A DNA stretch of 42,793 nucleotides from positions 1 through 42,793 of the forward strand of contig CACYMQ010000002.1 of NCBI GenBank assembly GCA_902775555.1. The letters are read 5' to 3'. The notes under the pieces were generated by a model. The model searched no databases and was not told the origin of the DNA. It worked only from the letters and a program-made list of their open reading frames with translations. Both the position numbers and the translations under genes were made by a program. Each line of letters opens with the position of its first letter. The first letter of the stretch is position 1. Origin of the DNA: an uncultured Lachnospiraceae bacterium (GTDB lineage Bacteria > Bacillota > Clostridia > Lachnospirales > Lachnospiraceae). Shown here in pieces: positions 35,701 to 42,793 of this stretch.

Positions 35701-37321
35701 CCTTTTGTTCCTTCTGTTCCTTCTTTTCTTCCTTCTTTTCTTCCGCTTTCTGCTCAGCCGCCTTCGATTCCTCCGGCTGTTGGTCGTTCTTCCGTTTTGC
35801 TTTGGCCCCCTCTGTCAGCTCATCTTTGTTCAGACCGAACCAGCTTCCCACGACTTCACGGATTGCTTCATGCCGGGAGCTTTGCTTCTTCGTATCGATG
35901 AGGGTCTTTGCCAGGGCGTCATATTCCTCCAGGCTCCTCAACCGGATCAGGTTATTGTTGTCATCCGCGATATAAATCCCCTCATCGAGTTCGTTCAGTC
36001 CTGACGCCCGGAAGGCTTCCACCTTTCCGTCTTTTTCCGCAAAATATGTCTGCCGCGTATCCTTCCCCTGACTCTGATCCTTCTTTTCCAGGTTGACAGA
36101 GTGATCCCCCATGGTAAGGATGACTCGCTTTGCCCCCTTTACCACCTGGGGTTTGAACTCCTGACCACTGCCGGAATGAAGCGAATAAACAACCGTGGTA
36201 TCCGCATTCTCCCCCAGTGCCATATACCGGGGATCCTTCTTTGCCAGCTTCTCATCCACGGGATCATGATCGATCTCGGCCTTCTTTCCCGTAGCCCCTT
36301 CCATCCTGGATGTGGGATCATACTGAATGATCTGGAAATTCACTTTGTCCAGGAAACGGGGATAATTGTCCGCGATCCACCGCTTGATCCGCATGGCTCC
36401 CAGACTGACGGCAACTCCGCCGGCATCATAGCCCTGCAGCGTGATCGTCACCTTCTTAAAATCCTTTAATTCTTCATCTTCCTTCCAGTCCCAGTCGGAA
36501 AGCCTCTTCTTCAGAACGGACTGTCCCAGCTCCAGAATATACTTCTCCACATCCTCAATTCTGTACTTTCCCGAATCCGACGGTCCGATGAGATTAAATC
36601 TGTCTTTCCGGGTTCCTGCTTCTTTATTCTCTGACTCCTTGTGACGAAGATGGTTCAGGGTCTTTCCCTTCACCTTTTCCCCATACCTTGTTCCGTAAGC
36701 CTCCGTAAGCACTTCTTCTGTTGTTTTCCGGCCTGCCGCCTCCTTATTCTCACGAAGGATCCGGTTTTCTCTTTCGATCTTATCCTTTGTTTTACACAGT
36801 CCGGTCCAGGTCAGGAATTTGTTCTTGTTGAACCATCTGACCTTCTCCTCCTTCTTCCATGCCGATTTTTTTCCTGAGGACAGGATCCCCTGAACGCCCT
36901 TCTCTGACATCAATTGATGCTTATGGTCATTCAGCGCCACATTGAACTCGATCACATCCTGTCCCTCCGCCATCAGCTTTGCTCCGACGCTGTGGTGCAG
37001 GGCGACCTTCTCCGTGGAATCCGGATTTCCCGGTTTTTTTATCTTCAGCGCATCAATCTTTGCATACCGTTCACTGCCGAGATTCTGAATGATCGCACTC
37101 CGGACCAGCCTCTCCCGGGTGTTCTCCCTCTTCGTTTCCCGAAAAAGCCCTACGGATTTCATATACTCATCCATCCGCTGCTTCTGCACGAGATACTGAT
37201 CATTTGTCATCTCCTGCCGCATTTTCTGCTCCTGTCCGGCGTTGATGGGCTGAAACTCTTTTTTTTCTTTCTGTATTTGCATCGGCTGATCCGAATCGCC
37301 GTGGTTTTCATATTCGCGCAT
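32777..37321 (-). CDS. Giant protein (1514 aa) with a lipase-like segment and C-terminal hydrophobic stretches
   Basis: The part at about 285-420 reads like a class 3 lipase core: FKKVTITLQGYDAGGVAVSL, where the expected G-x-S-x-G elbow is G-Y-D299-A-G, then KVNFQIIQYDP, and later ILTMGDHSVNL with His407. A Lys/Glu-rich linker follows at about 505-545, then long helices. Hydrophobic stretches lie at about 1178-1205, 1255-1275 and 1355-1392, the last rich in Gly, Ala and Val (ETIGAVAGTVGLVIPGIG). There is no signal peptide. This mix of enzyme-like domain, coils and late hydrophobic segments resembles secreted effectors, but no family is recognised. AGGAGG precedes the ATG by 12 bases. Confidence 0.75.
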   Translation of the reverse strand: MREYENHGDSDQPMQIQKEKKEFQPINAGQEQKMRQEMTNDQYLVQKQRMDEYMKSVGLFRETKRENTRERLVRSAIIQNLGSERYAKIDALKIKKPGNPDSTEKVALHHSVGAKLMAEGQDVIEFNVALNDHKHQLMSEKGVQGILSSGKKSAWKKEEKVRWFNKNKFLTWTGLCKTKDKIERENRILRENKEAAGRKTTEEVLTEAYGTRYGEKVKGKTLNHLRHKESENKEAGTRKDRFNLIGPSDSGKYRIEDVEKYILELGQSVLKKRLSDWDWKEDEELKDFKKVTITLQGYDAGGVAVSLGAMRIKRWIADNYPRFLDKVNFQIIQYDPTSRMEGATGKKAEIDHDPVDEKLAKKDPRYMALGENADTTVVYSLHSGSGQEFKPQVVKGAKRVILTMGDHSVNLEKKDQSQGKDTRQTYFAEKDGKVEAFRASGLNELDEGIYIADDNNNLIRLRSLEEYDALAKTLIDTKKQSSRHEAIREVVGSWFGLNKDELTEGAKAKRKNDQQPEESKAAEQKAEEKKEEKKEQKEQKDGKSVRQAAEGLVDDVFQSVVSELNKEKAAEKQEQADKEQKQFEKDVSQLFLGLASQIHDPNSKGSDEIWSRIGKLGENPNEESVTYRQLRAAAEKVKDLAEGMADLRGRLVDDPKKQVSAAELMDAMNRLSETANAYYDTHRGHQYTERGAERRKGCDLIRLMTEQFYNRMSKLMGGKPIPAITEKNTEKKIKASDGPKAKKRMEELAADYAKWKKHFALREGCERTSIRDRAALFDTFAEDIEVYKASYRIKDWPKEIEEAIKAANYYRFQNTVIMEFEKKTGQDLEDPLMKMTRTHAEEMDNRKAKDKKLSPEETDQGLKEDKVRAIEEIDRWFLRNYNNAGMAGRLVQIRNHHGEIVTKLLKKTKRERLFIYYLIETGKRKTPDVVAAFDAQMNYTPDLSKFKDQMLASKLKVMSRIFGDYVYMHKLADAMQINDDYQAVIRDAALLDQKEQSRNEIIDEEGKQEEAPAVGPEEALKKADETRTGCLKELVDAVKEYRDDLEKKQKAGLKEPDEELVRLRKKADTALKALIKADNAVDEASRIGKIDPLGEKRPETLYNQKDTNKEDVPTHISLGGTALSSVSEFSHYAVNGGVAGFDMLKKGISMTGLVPYQPTTWRLRDGELANYQFYSGGNVATALIAAGDALSAFASAYYFAKNIDGMHAGDIGMNVASLLNSTAKVALDIGKGMETAKYFAKQAVDFDKNRVLEFSKPMQGLAIGVGAVTAGIGAYRTIAGGLDLMNTKNAAKLLAKKNEKLARKKWETTEEIKQREAKETPEEREKRLLEERRAKFDKNMLKLSKKMNERKVKVAAVETIGAVAGTVGLVIPGIGTLSMVATVTAMALGATSLTKIRTMIFDEYFEFGKYLEKAKRAMKKRGQEIYNMDEFQLRMRRMLAASLGYADMFSACDHVVKRYADQVCQRLYGPASVRATDPEEIKGYIQLAKSFGLPVDLKKHKPSPEQLARKMNAK

Positions 37322-37416
37322 ATGCCTGCTTATCCTCCTGTCGAGCCTTCGTTTCGAACTTCTTATCCTTATGGCATCCAGTCATCACCGGAACTGCGGG
37401 ATGCTGAACATACTCC

Positions 37417-38334
37417 TTATGCGTAAAATCCCCTGCGAACGAGAGGCAGCTCTCTGTCCGGGAAGAAGAAGCTGAAAAGGTCGATGCTTCTGTCACCTCC
37501 GAGGATCACATGGATCTCTGCATCCTCCGGTGCCATCACATAAAGCTTGATCGCACTGTAAAGCATCATATCTCTCAGTTCGACTGCCGCCTTCGGGGAA
37601 AGGCTCATCATCATCGCCAGCTGATAATCCCTCTCGGAAAAGCGTTCAAAAAGGATCAGGGAAGAGAGAACCCCGTTCTTCATCACTCCGCAGCTGACCT
37701 CGCCGTCATAGATCGCCGGATCATCCGATGCCATTCCGTAATAAGGAACTTTTGTCTGTGCCACAATCTTATGAAATGTCTCATGAAACATCTCCGGCGG
37801 GATCTCCTTCAGCGGCAGTACTCCGTTCTCCTTGCTTGGCCGGACGACGACGCCTTTCTTATCCTCCCGTTCCTTTAGATTCCGTGCATCCTTCTTCGTG
37901 ATCGTTACATTCAGATCCTCGATCACCTCAAATTCAAATCCCCAATCCGAAAGAAAGCTTTCCGCAAGGTCATATTCACGGCCAAAGGGGATATCACACA
38001 GAATCCCGTCCGCAGGATTGTCCTTCAGTACATCGGAGAAGGCTTCCATCAGTTCATTGGCGATCCCCCGCTCCCGATATACAGGATCCACATAGATCCA
38101 GCGGAGCAGGATCATGTCTGCCGGGATTTGTCCATAGCTGATCCCTTCCTCTGAAGAAAAGAGAAGGACGCCCGCTGCCACCTTACTGTCCGTTCCGTCA
38201 TCATCTGTTCCCACAGGATCTGCAAGGGCTCCCAGGCAGAACCAGTCTCCTGAGAGAACTGACCGATGCATCCTTTCCGGGATGAGCGGAAGATAGTTTT
38301 CCATTTCTTTATCATTCACCCAAATAATCATCAT
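37417..38334 (-). CDS. Two-domain GNAT acetyltransferase-like protein
   Basis: Protein of 305 aa starting at the ATG at 38334 (AAGGA at 6 bases). A longer frame to 38370 has no binding site. The first domain has LLRWIYVDPVYRERGIANELMEAF, with an R-x-x-x-G-A cofactor loop, then AESFLSDWGFEFEVIEDL, typical of GNAT enzymes. The second half repeats the fold more loosely (GEVSCGVMKNGVLSSLILFE) without a cofactor loop. It lies 95 nt before the 1514-aa giant and is likely cotranscribed with it. It resembles the copies at 26117-27121 and 38871-39491. The substrate is unknown. Confidence 0.7.
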   Translation of the reverse strand: MMIIWVNDKEMENYLPLIPERMHRSVLSGDWFCLGALADPVGTDDDGTDSKVAAGVLLFSSEEGISYGQIPADMILLRWIYVDPVYRERGIANELMEAFSDVLKDNPADGILCDIPFGREYDLAESFLSDWGFEFEVIEDLNVTITKKDARNLKEREDKKGVVVRPSKENGVLPLKEIPPEMFHETFHKIVAQTKVPYYGMASDDPAIYDGEVSCGVMKNGVLSSLILFERFSERDYQLAMMMSLSPKAAVELRDMMLYSAIKLYVMAPEDAEIHVILGGDRSIDLFSFFFPDRELPLVRRGFYA

Positions 38335-38382
38335 TTTCCGTCCTTTTTCTATCCTGCCCGCCTGCTTCATACGATTCTTAGC

Positions 38383-38585
38383 TCACGCCGAATCCATCCT
38401 CAGCTCCGCTATCAGCACTTCCTCTCCGCGTTTATCCGGGAACAGTTTTTTGCAGAGCGCTTTCATTCCGGCCAGTTCACCTACAGGCACTTCGATGCGG
38501 TAAAAAGACTGATATCCTGAATCTCCTCTGACTCCTGAAGCTCACTCACCAGTGACTGCAGCAAATCTCTTTTTTTCTCGTTCAT
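38383..38585 (-). pseudogene. Small gene interrupted by a one-base frameshift
   Basis: An ATG at 38585 with GAGGT upstream opens a frame (MNEKKRDLLQSLVSELQE) that stops after 34 codons at 38481. Adding one base to the A5 run at 38502-38506 (T5 on the coding strand) would continue it as ISLFYRIEVPVGELAGMKAL and on to FPDKRGEEVLIAELRMDSA, stopping at 38383, a protein of about 67 aa. The high quality of both halves and the homopolymer at the break argue for a recent mutation or a sequencing error. I recognise no family. Confidence 0.55.
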
Positions 38586-38638
38586 CGTGTACCTCTGTTC
38601 CCTTCTCTCCAGGTTATGTTTTAGTATACTTCATGTGC

Positions 38639-38902
38639 TCAATCTTCTTTATTCTTTTTATGCCTTACCACAAGAATTCCCAGAATCGCCATGAGCGAAC
38701 CGGCCATCAGCAGGATCCACAGCAGCAGGGGGCTGTCATCCCCTGTCTTCGGTGATCCCGTACCTTTACCACTTCCACTGCCCCTTTCGGTTTTATTCTC
38801 TGATGACTCTGTGGTCTGTTCCTGATTTTCTCCGGCGGTAACCGTGAATACCGTCATCGCATCTCCATCATCAAAATGTGCCTTCAGTATATGACTTCCG
38901 GG
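38639..38902 (-). pseudogene. 3' remnant of a second sortase-anchored surface protein gene
   Basis: The translation reads IPGSHILKAHFDDGDAMTVF, then a Ser/Gly/Glu spacer, SPKTGDDSPLLLWILLMAGS and a basic tail RHKKNKED. This matches residue by residue the end of the intact surface protein at 39495 (TPGSHLLKALFDDGESELVV, then SAQTGDDTPILLWILL). The N-terminal part is gone. At about 38903 the sequence joins the truncated GNAT gene in another frame. An ATG at 38857 could start a 72-aa piece, but without signal peptide or body it cannot be a working surface protein. Confidence 0.8.
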
Positions 38903-39491
38903 AATCCGAAAGAAGGATCCCTCCCGTCAGCTCCCCGTCCTGATCCATGCAGATGACGCTGTGCCTGAGCGAGATCCCCTCCAGGAATTCTCTTCCCATA
39001 TCAGGGTTCTCCATATATTCAGCCAGCTGCAGCATGGTATGGGGATCACTTAGAGTCCTGATCCCCGGGACCTCACTTCTTCTTTCCAGCAGCTCGTCCA
39101 TGAATGTCGAATACAGAATATCCTTTAACGGGATCCTGTATAAGGTGCGGTCTTCTCCCACAAGGAATCCATGATCCTGAAGGAAATCCTCCAGCCCGTC
39201 ATCCTCCGAGCTAAAGTCAACCTCGATCCCACTCGGATCCATATGCTCCAGCCGATGAAGGATCTCCTCCAACAGGAAGGTAGCCGCGCCCTGTCCCCGT
39301 CGTTCAGGGTCCGTATAGATCCAACGGATCCATACGTTCCCATCCCTGACATCCATAACACAGATACTGACCGGTTCATCCTCATCCGATAAAACACCCA
39401 GTTTGATACATCTGTCACTCAGTAACAGCTGAGCAGGACAAAGATGTGTAAAATAAATCTGATTTATTTCAGAGATTCCGGTGAGTCTCAT
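38871..39491 (-). pseudogene. Truncated GNAT acetyltransferase gene (intact first domain)
   Basis: The frame gives 206 aa against 305 and 334 for its relatives. The first domain is complete: VWIRWIYTDPERRGQGAATFLLEEI with a good R-x-x-G-x-A loop, then LEDFLQDHGFLVGEDRTLYRI. The second domain starts (SVICMDQDGELTGGILLSD) and is then cut at about 38911. The last ten residues come from reading the surface-protein remnant in the wrong frame. Start and binding site (AGAAAGGG, 7 bases) are intact, and it begins 3 nt after the surface protein stop, so a shortened, perhaps active protein may still be made. Confidence 0.65.
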
Positions 39492-39494
39492 AAT

Positions 39495-42400
39495 CTATCC
39501 CTTTCTATTTCTTCTTCTGCGGATCACTATGACTGCAACGATTCCCAGAGCTGAGCCGGCGAGAAGCAGGATCCAAAGCAGGATCGGAGTATCGTCACCT
39601 GTCTGGGCCGAGCTGCTTCTTCCTCCGGAGGAGGTTCCTCCCGAACGCGTCTCTCCACTGTTCTCATCGCTGTTCTCCGGAGCTGTCACCGAGAAGACGA
39701 CAAGCTCGGATTCTCCGTCGTCAAAGAGTGCCTTCAGCAAATGGCTGCCCGGTGTCAGCGTGTCCAGGAACTCCGGTTTCAAGCTGACAATGACACTTCC
39801 CGCCTTCGCGGAGAAATACTTCTTGTTTACTATCTTTCCATCCACATCAAGTCCGGTGAAATGTGCAAATGTATTTCCGTCATCCACGGTTCTCTCAAAC
39901 CGGAATTCAAGCTCCGTACCGCTTCCGGTGAGATAAGCACCTCCACTGCCTTCCACACAATCATAGGAGAATTCTTCCGGCTTGATCTTCGGTATGGAAC
40001 GGGTCTCCGTATGTGTCGGATCATTCTTGCAGATTCTGGTTTCCTCCCCATCCTCTGTCTCCGTCGCTTCCTTCGTCACCGTCCATTCACCCCACTCATG
40101 GGCTTCCGGATCGATGGCAGTGGCTCTTGTCTCAACATGGGTCGGATCTTTTTCACATATGCGCTTTTCCTCCCCCGGCTCCGTACATGTAGCCACCTTC
40201 GACAGCGTCCACTCTCCGTAGCTGTGACCGGCAGCCGGAAGGATAAGGTCCTCTGCATTCAGCTCCGTATCCGCGTCTTCATCCGCAAAGTATCTTCCGC
40301 AGGGGTTCTCACCCTGATCGCAGATCCAGTATTCGATATGTCCTTCCGTTTCGCATCCCGGTTCTACGGCCTCCACCTTAGTCAGCTGATGAACATGTGC
40401 TTTCACCGGGATCACACGGGTCTCAGTATGCGTTAGGTCATGCTTACAGGTTCGAACCTCTTCTCCTTCTTCTGTCTCGGCAGCTTCCTTCGTAACCTCC
40501 CAGTCACCCCACTCATGGGCTTCCGGATCTATGGAGACGGGGCGTTTCTCAACATGAGACGCATCCCGCTCACAGACACGTACTTCCTCACCCGGCTCTG
40601 TACAGGTAGCAGCCTTCGATACGGTCCACTCACCATAGAGATGACCTGCAGGCGGAATGACAAGTTCTTCCGCATTCAGTTCAACCTGCGCATCTTCATC
40701 CGCGAAGTATCTGCCGCAGGGGTTCTCTCCCTGATCGCAGATCCAATACCGGATATTTCCGGCCGTTTCACATCCGGCTTCCTTTTCCTCTACTTCCGTA
40801 AGCTGATGTACATGCTCCTTCGTCGGGATCTTTCTTGTCTCTGCATGGGACGGATCATTCTTACAGATCCGGGTTTCTTCCCCTTCTTCCGTCTCTGTAG
40901 CTTCCTTCGTTACCTTCCATACATCCCAGTCATGCGCATCCTTATCGACGGCGATCGGACGTAATTCCCTATGGGATGCATCATGCTTACAGATCCGGAT
41001 CTCCTCACCTGCCTGAGAACAGGTAGACAGCCGGTTCACGGTCCATTCACCGAAATCATGACCGGTGGCGGAGATCACCGTATCTTCCGGATTGATCTCC
41101 AGTTTGCCACTGGCGTCGGCGAAAGAATGTCCGCAGGGATTCTCTCCCTGATCGCAGATCCAGTATTCGATATTTCCGGCATCAAGACAGGTCGCAGCCT
41201 TTGCATCTACCTTCGTCAGCACGTGGACATGATCCTTTTTCGGAATCGTCCTTTCCTCTACATGAGAAGGATCATTCAGGCAGATTCTGGTTTCTGTACC
41301 CTCTTCGGTCTCGGTTGCCTGCTTCGTCACGGACCAGCTGCCCCAGCGATGTGCAGAACTGTTAATGGGGATCAGCTTCGTCTCTCTATGTGTCGAGTCA
41401 TGCCTGCAGATACGGGTTTCTTCTCCTCCTGCCGCACAGGTAGCTTCCTTCATTACCACCCAGTCACCGTAGTCATGTCCGGTAGCGGGGATCTGAATCT
41501 CTTCCTTCTGCACTTCCAGCTTCCCTGATGCATCCTTGAAATATCTTCCGCAGGCATTTTCCCCATGATCACAGACATAGTATTCGATATTTCCGGGTGT
41601 GAGACAGGTAGCCGTCTTCGCATCCACCCTCGTCAGCTGATGTACGTGATTCTTCACCGGTATGCTTCGGATCTCCGTATGGGTCGCATCATTTCGGCAG
41701 GTACGCATTTCCTCGCCTTCAGTGGTCTCCGTAGCTTCCTTCGTTACGATCCACTGGCCCCAGCTATGCGCATTTTCATCGATGGGGATCACCCGTTTCT
41801 CTATATGGTTGGAATCATTCTGGCAAATCCGGATCTCCTCACCGGCCTCCGAGCAATTGGGGGTCTTCGTGCGTGTCCAGTCGCTGAAAATATGACCGGT
41901 AGCCGGGATCACCGTAGCCGCTCTGTCCGTCTCATTGGTTCCGATGGCGTCCGTAAAGTAACGTCCGCAGGGATTCTCTCCCTGATCACAGATCCAGTAT
42001 TCGATATTTCCGCTCTCCGTACAGGAAGCCTGTTTTGCAGGGATCCTTGTCATATGGTGCACATGTCCCTTCTTCGGGATCGCACGTGTCTCCTTATGGG
42101 ACGGATCATTCTTGCAGGTACGTGTTTCCACGCCTTCCTCCTGTTCGGTAGCTTCCTTCGTTACGATCCACTCACCCCAGTCATGCGCATCTTTATTTAT
42201 GGCAGTCTGCCGTTTCTCCGTATGGGTCGGATCATTCAGACAGGTTCTGGTTTCTTCTCCCGGTGCAGCACAGGTTGCGGATTTTGTCCGGATCCAGTCA
42301 CCGAAATTATGACCGGTGGCGTGGATCACGATATCTTCTTCGTTGATCTCATGTTCTCCGAAGGCGTCCGTGAAATATCTTCCACATGCGGTTTCTCCGT

Positions 42401-42793
42401 GATTACAGATGTAGTATTCGATATTTCCGTCTGTCAGACAGTCAGCGGCCTTTGCACTGACCTTCGTCAGCTGATGAACATGCCCCTTCCTGGGTATCTT
42501 TCGGGAATCGATATGTGTCGGGTCATTCAGGCAGGTCCGGATCTCCTCTCCGTCCTCCATCTCCGTAGCTTCCTTCGTAACAACCCATGCTCCCCAACGA
42601 TGTGCCGAATCATCAACGGCGATCAGTCTCTTTTCGAAATGCTCCGGATCATTCCGGCAGATCCGGATCTCCTCTCCGCCGGCAGCACAGGTAGCCTTCT
42701 TTGTCACTGTCCAGTCACCGTAATCATGACCGGTAACCGGGATCAGGATATCCTTCTTATCAACCTCGTTCTTTCCTCCCGCATCCGTAAAGT
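39495..42793 (-). CDS. Repeat surface protein with C-terminal sorting signal (partial, 5' end outside window)
   Basis: The frame is open to the right edge, so the N-terminus and signal peptide are missing; at least 1098 codons are present. Most of it is a run of 139-residue units, each with six Cys and motifs such as IEYWICDQGENPCGRYF, GHDFGEWTVNRLSTC and VTKEATETEEGEE. Near the end is an X2-like immunoglobulin-type domain (SAKAGSVIVSLKPEFLDTLT). The C-terminus has a sorting signal: SAQTGDD, a hydrophobic stretch (PILLWILLLAGSALG) and RRRRNRKG. It is probably wall-anchored by a sortase; no sortase gene is in the window. Adhesion or matrix binding is a guess. Confidence 0.88.
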   Translation of the reverse strand, partial: FTDAGGKNEVDKKDILIPVTGHDYGDWTVTKKATCAAGGEEIRICRNDPEHFEKRLIAVDDSAHRWGAWVVTKEATEMEDGEEIRTCLNDPTHIDSRKIPRKGHVHQLTKVSAKAADCLTDGNIEYYICNHGETACGRYFTDAFGEHEINEEDIVIHATGHNFGDWIRTKSATCAAPGEETRTCLNDPTHTEKRQTAINKDAHDWGEWIVTKEATEQEEGVETRTCKNDPSHKETRAIPKKGHVHHMTRIPAKQASCTESGNIEYWICDQGENPCGRYFTDAIGTNETDRAATVIPATGHIFSDWTRTKTPNCSEAGEEIRICQNDSNHIEKRVIPIDENAHSWGQWIVTKEATETTEGEEMRTCRNDATHTEIRSIPVKNHVHQLTRVDAKTATCLTPGNIEYYVCDHGENACGRYFKDASGKLEVQKEEIQIPATGHDYGDWVVMKEATCAAGGEETRICRHDSTHRETKLIPINSSAHRWGSWSVTKQATETEEGTETRICLNDPSHVEERTIPKKDHVHVLTKVDAKAATCLDAGNIEYWICDQGENPCGHSFADASGKLEINPEDTVISATGHDFGEWTVNRLSTCSQAGEEIRICKHDASHRELRPIAVDKDAHDWDVWKVTKEATETEEGEETRICKNDPSHAETRKIPTKEHVHQLTEVEEKEAGCETAGNIRYWICDQGENPCGRYFADEDAQVELNAEELVIPPAGHLYGEWTVSKAATCTEPGEEVRVCERDASHVEKRPVSIDPEAHEWGDWEVTKEAAETEEGEEVRTCKHDLTHTETRVIPVKAHVHQLTKVEAVEPGCETEGHIEYWICDQGENPCGRYFADEDADTELNAEDLILPAAGHSYGEWTLSKVATCTEPGEEKRICEKDPTHVETRATAIDPEAHEWGEWTVTKEATETEDGEETRICKNDPTHTETRSIPKIKPEEFSYDCVEGSGGAYLTGSGTELEFRFERTVDDGNTFAHFTGLDVDGKIVNKKYFSAKAGSVIVSLKPEFLDTLTPGSHLLKALFDDGESELVVFSVTAPENSDENSGETRSGGTSSGGRSSSAQTGDDTPILLWILLLAGSALGIVAVIVIRRRRNRKG
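39990..42793. repeat. 417-bp tandem repeats in the surface protein gene
   Basis: The HVH motif of successive units ends at 42482, 42065, 41648, 41231, 40814 and 40397, exactly 417 bases apart each time. This gives about six units plus a partial one cut by the right edge. No unit has an insertion or deletion although the sequences have diverged. Each unit holds two related halves of about 40 residues (G-x-W-x-x-T-K-x-A-T) plus a third Cys-rich part. Confidence 0.92.

Noticed and set aside
37308-37496. Minus-strand open frame of 62 codons between the GNAT gene and the 1514-aa giant
   Set aside because: It overlaps the end of the GNAT gene and the start of the giant in another frame, with no binding site at its start. 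A shorter internal start near 37385 is possible but unsupported.
39990-42793. Regularly spaced repeats considered as CRISPR
   Set aside because: Units are 417 bp, coding, in frame and without unique spacers.

Overview
The window is a bacterial chromosome segment of moderate GC, probably from a member of the Lachnospiraceae (Clostridia). The reasons are the IspH-ribosomal S1 fusion, the order rplS-lepB-rbgA-lepB-rnhB-yraN, DUF512 next to der, strong GGAGG-type ribosome binding sites, a short MetH without activation domain, and a surface protein with a TG-D type sorting signal. Every gene I accept lies on the minus strand, so transcription runs from high to low coordinates. I found no tRNA, rRNA, insertion sequence, CRISPR array or phage gene.

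Low-coordinate part (1-20.8 kb): housekeeping genes. Read in transcription order, cmk and the ispH-S1 fusion end at a strong terminator. rplS has its own promoter, a folded leader and a terminator. Then comes a tightly packed run of about 16 genes: signal peptidase, rbgA, second signal peptidase, rnhB, yraN, DUF512 radical-SAM, der, plsY, gpsA, scpA, scpB, metallophosphoesterase, L,D-transpeptidase, rnhA and metH. Gaps are mostly under 20 nt or overlaps. This run mixes protein export, ribosome assembly, phospholipid synthesis, chromosome condensation and wall remodelling. ilvN-ilvC follows under a near-consensus promoter and ends at a strong hairpin. An AIM24-family gene with a perfect TTGACA-17-TATAAT promoter runs off the left edge.

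Middle (20.9-25.7 kb): two paralogous membrane-anchored SpoIIE/PP2C-type phosphatases flank an acyltransferase-3 membrane protein. This looks like a sensory/signalling set.

High-coordinate part (25.8-42.8 kb): an accessory region. It holds two giant proteins (1641 and 1514 aa). The first carries an ABC1/UbiB-type atypical kinase domain. The second carries a lipase-like alpha/beta-hydrolase segment, with Asp where the nucleophile Ser should be, plus C-terminal hydrophobic stretches. A small YbjN-like protein sits between them, and two-domain GNAT acetyltransferase-like proteins flank them. Upstream lies a repeat surface protein with a sorting signal and 417-bp units, open at the right edge. 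Debris of further copies of the same modules surrounds the intact ones: a GNAT fragment joined to a YbjN-like tail, a truncated GNAT joined to the 3' end of a second surface-protein gene, and a small gene broken in a homopolymer. The region therefore looks like an expanding and decaying multigene cassette. It is the best candidate here for an undescribed system, but its function cannot be read from the sequence.
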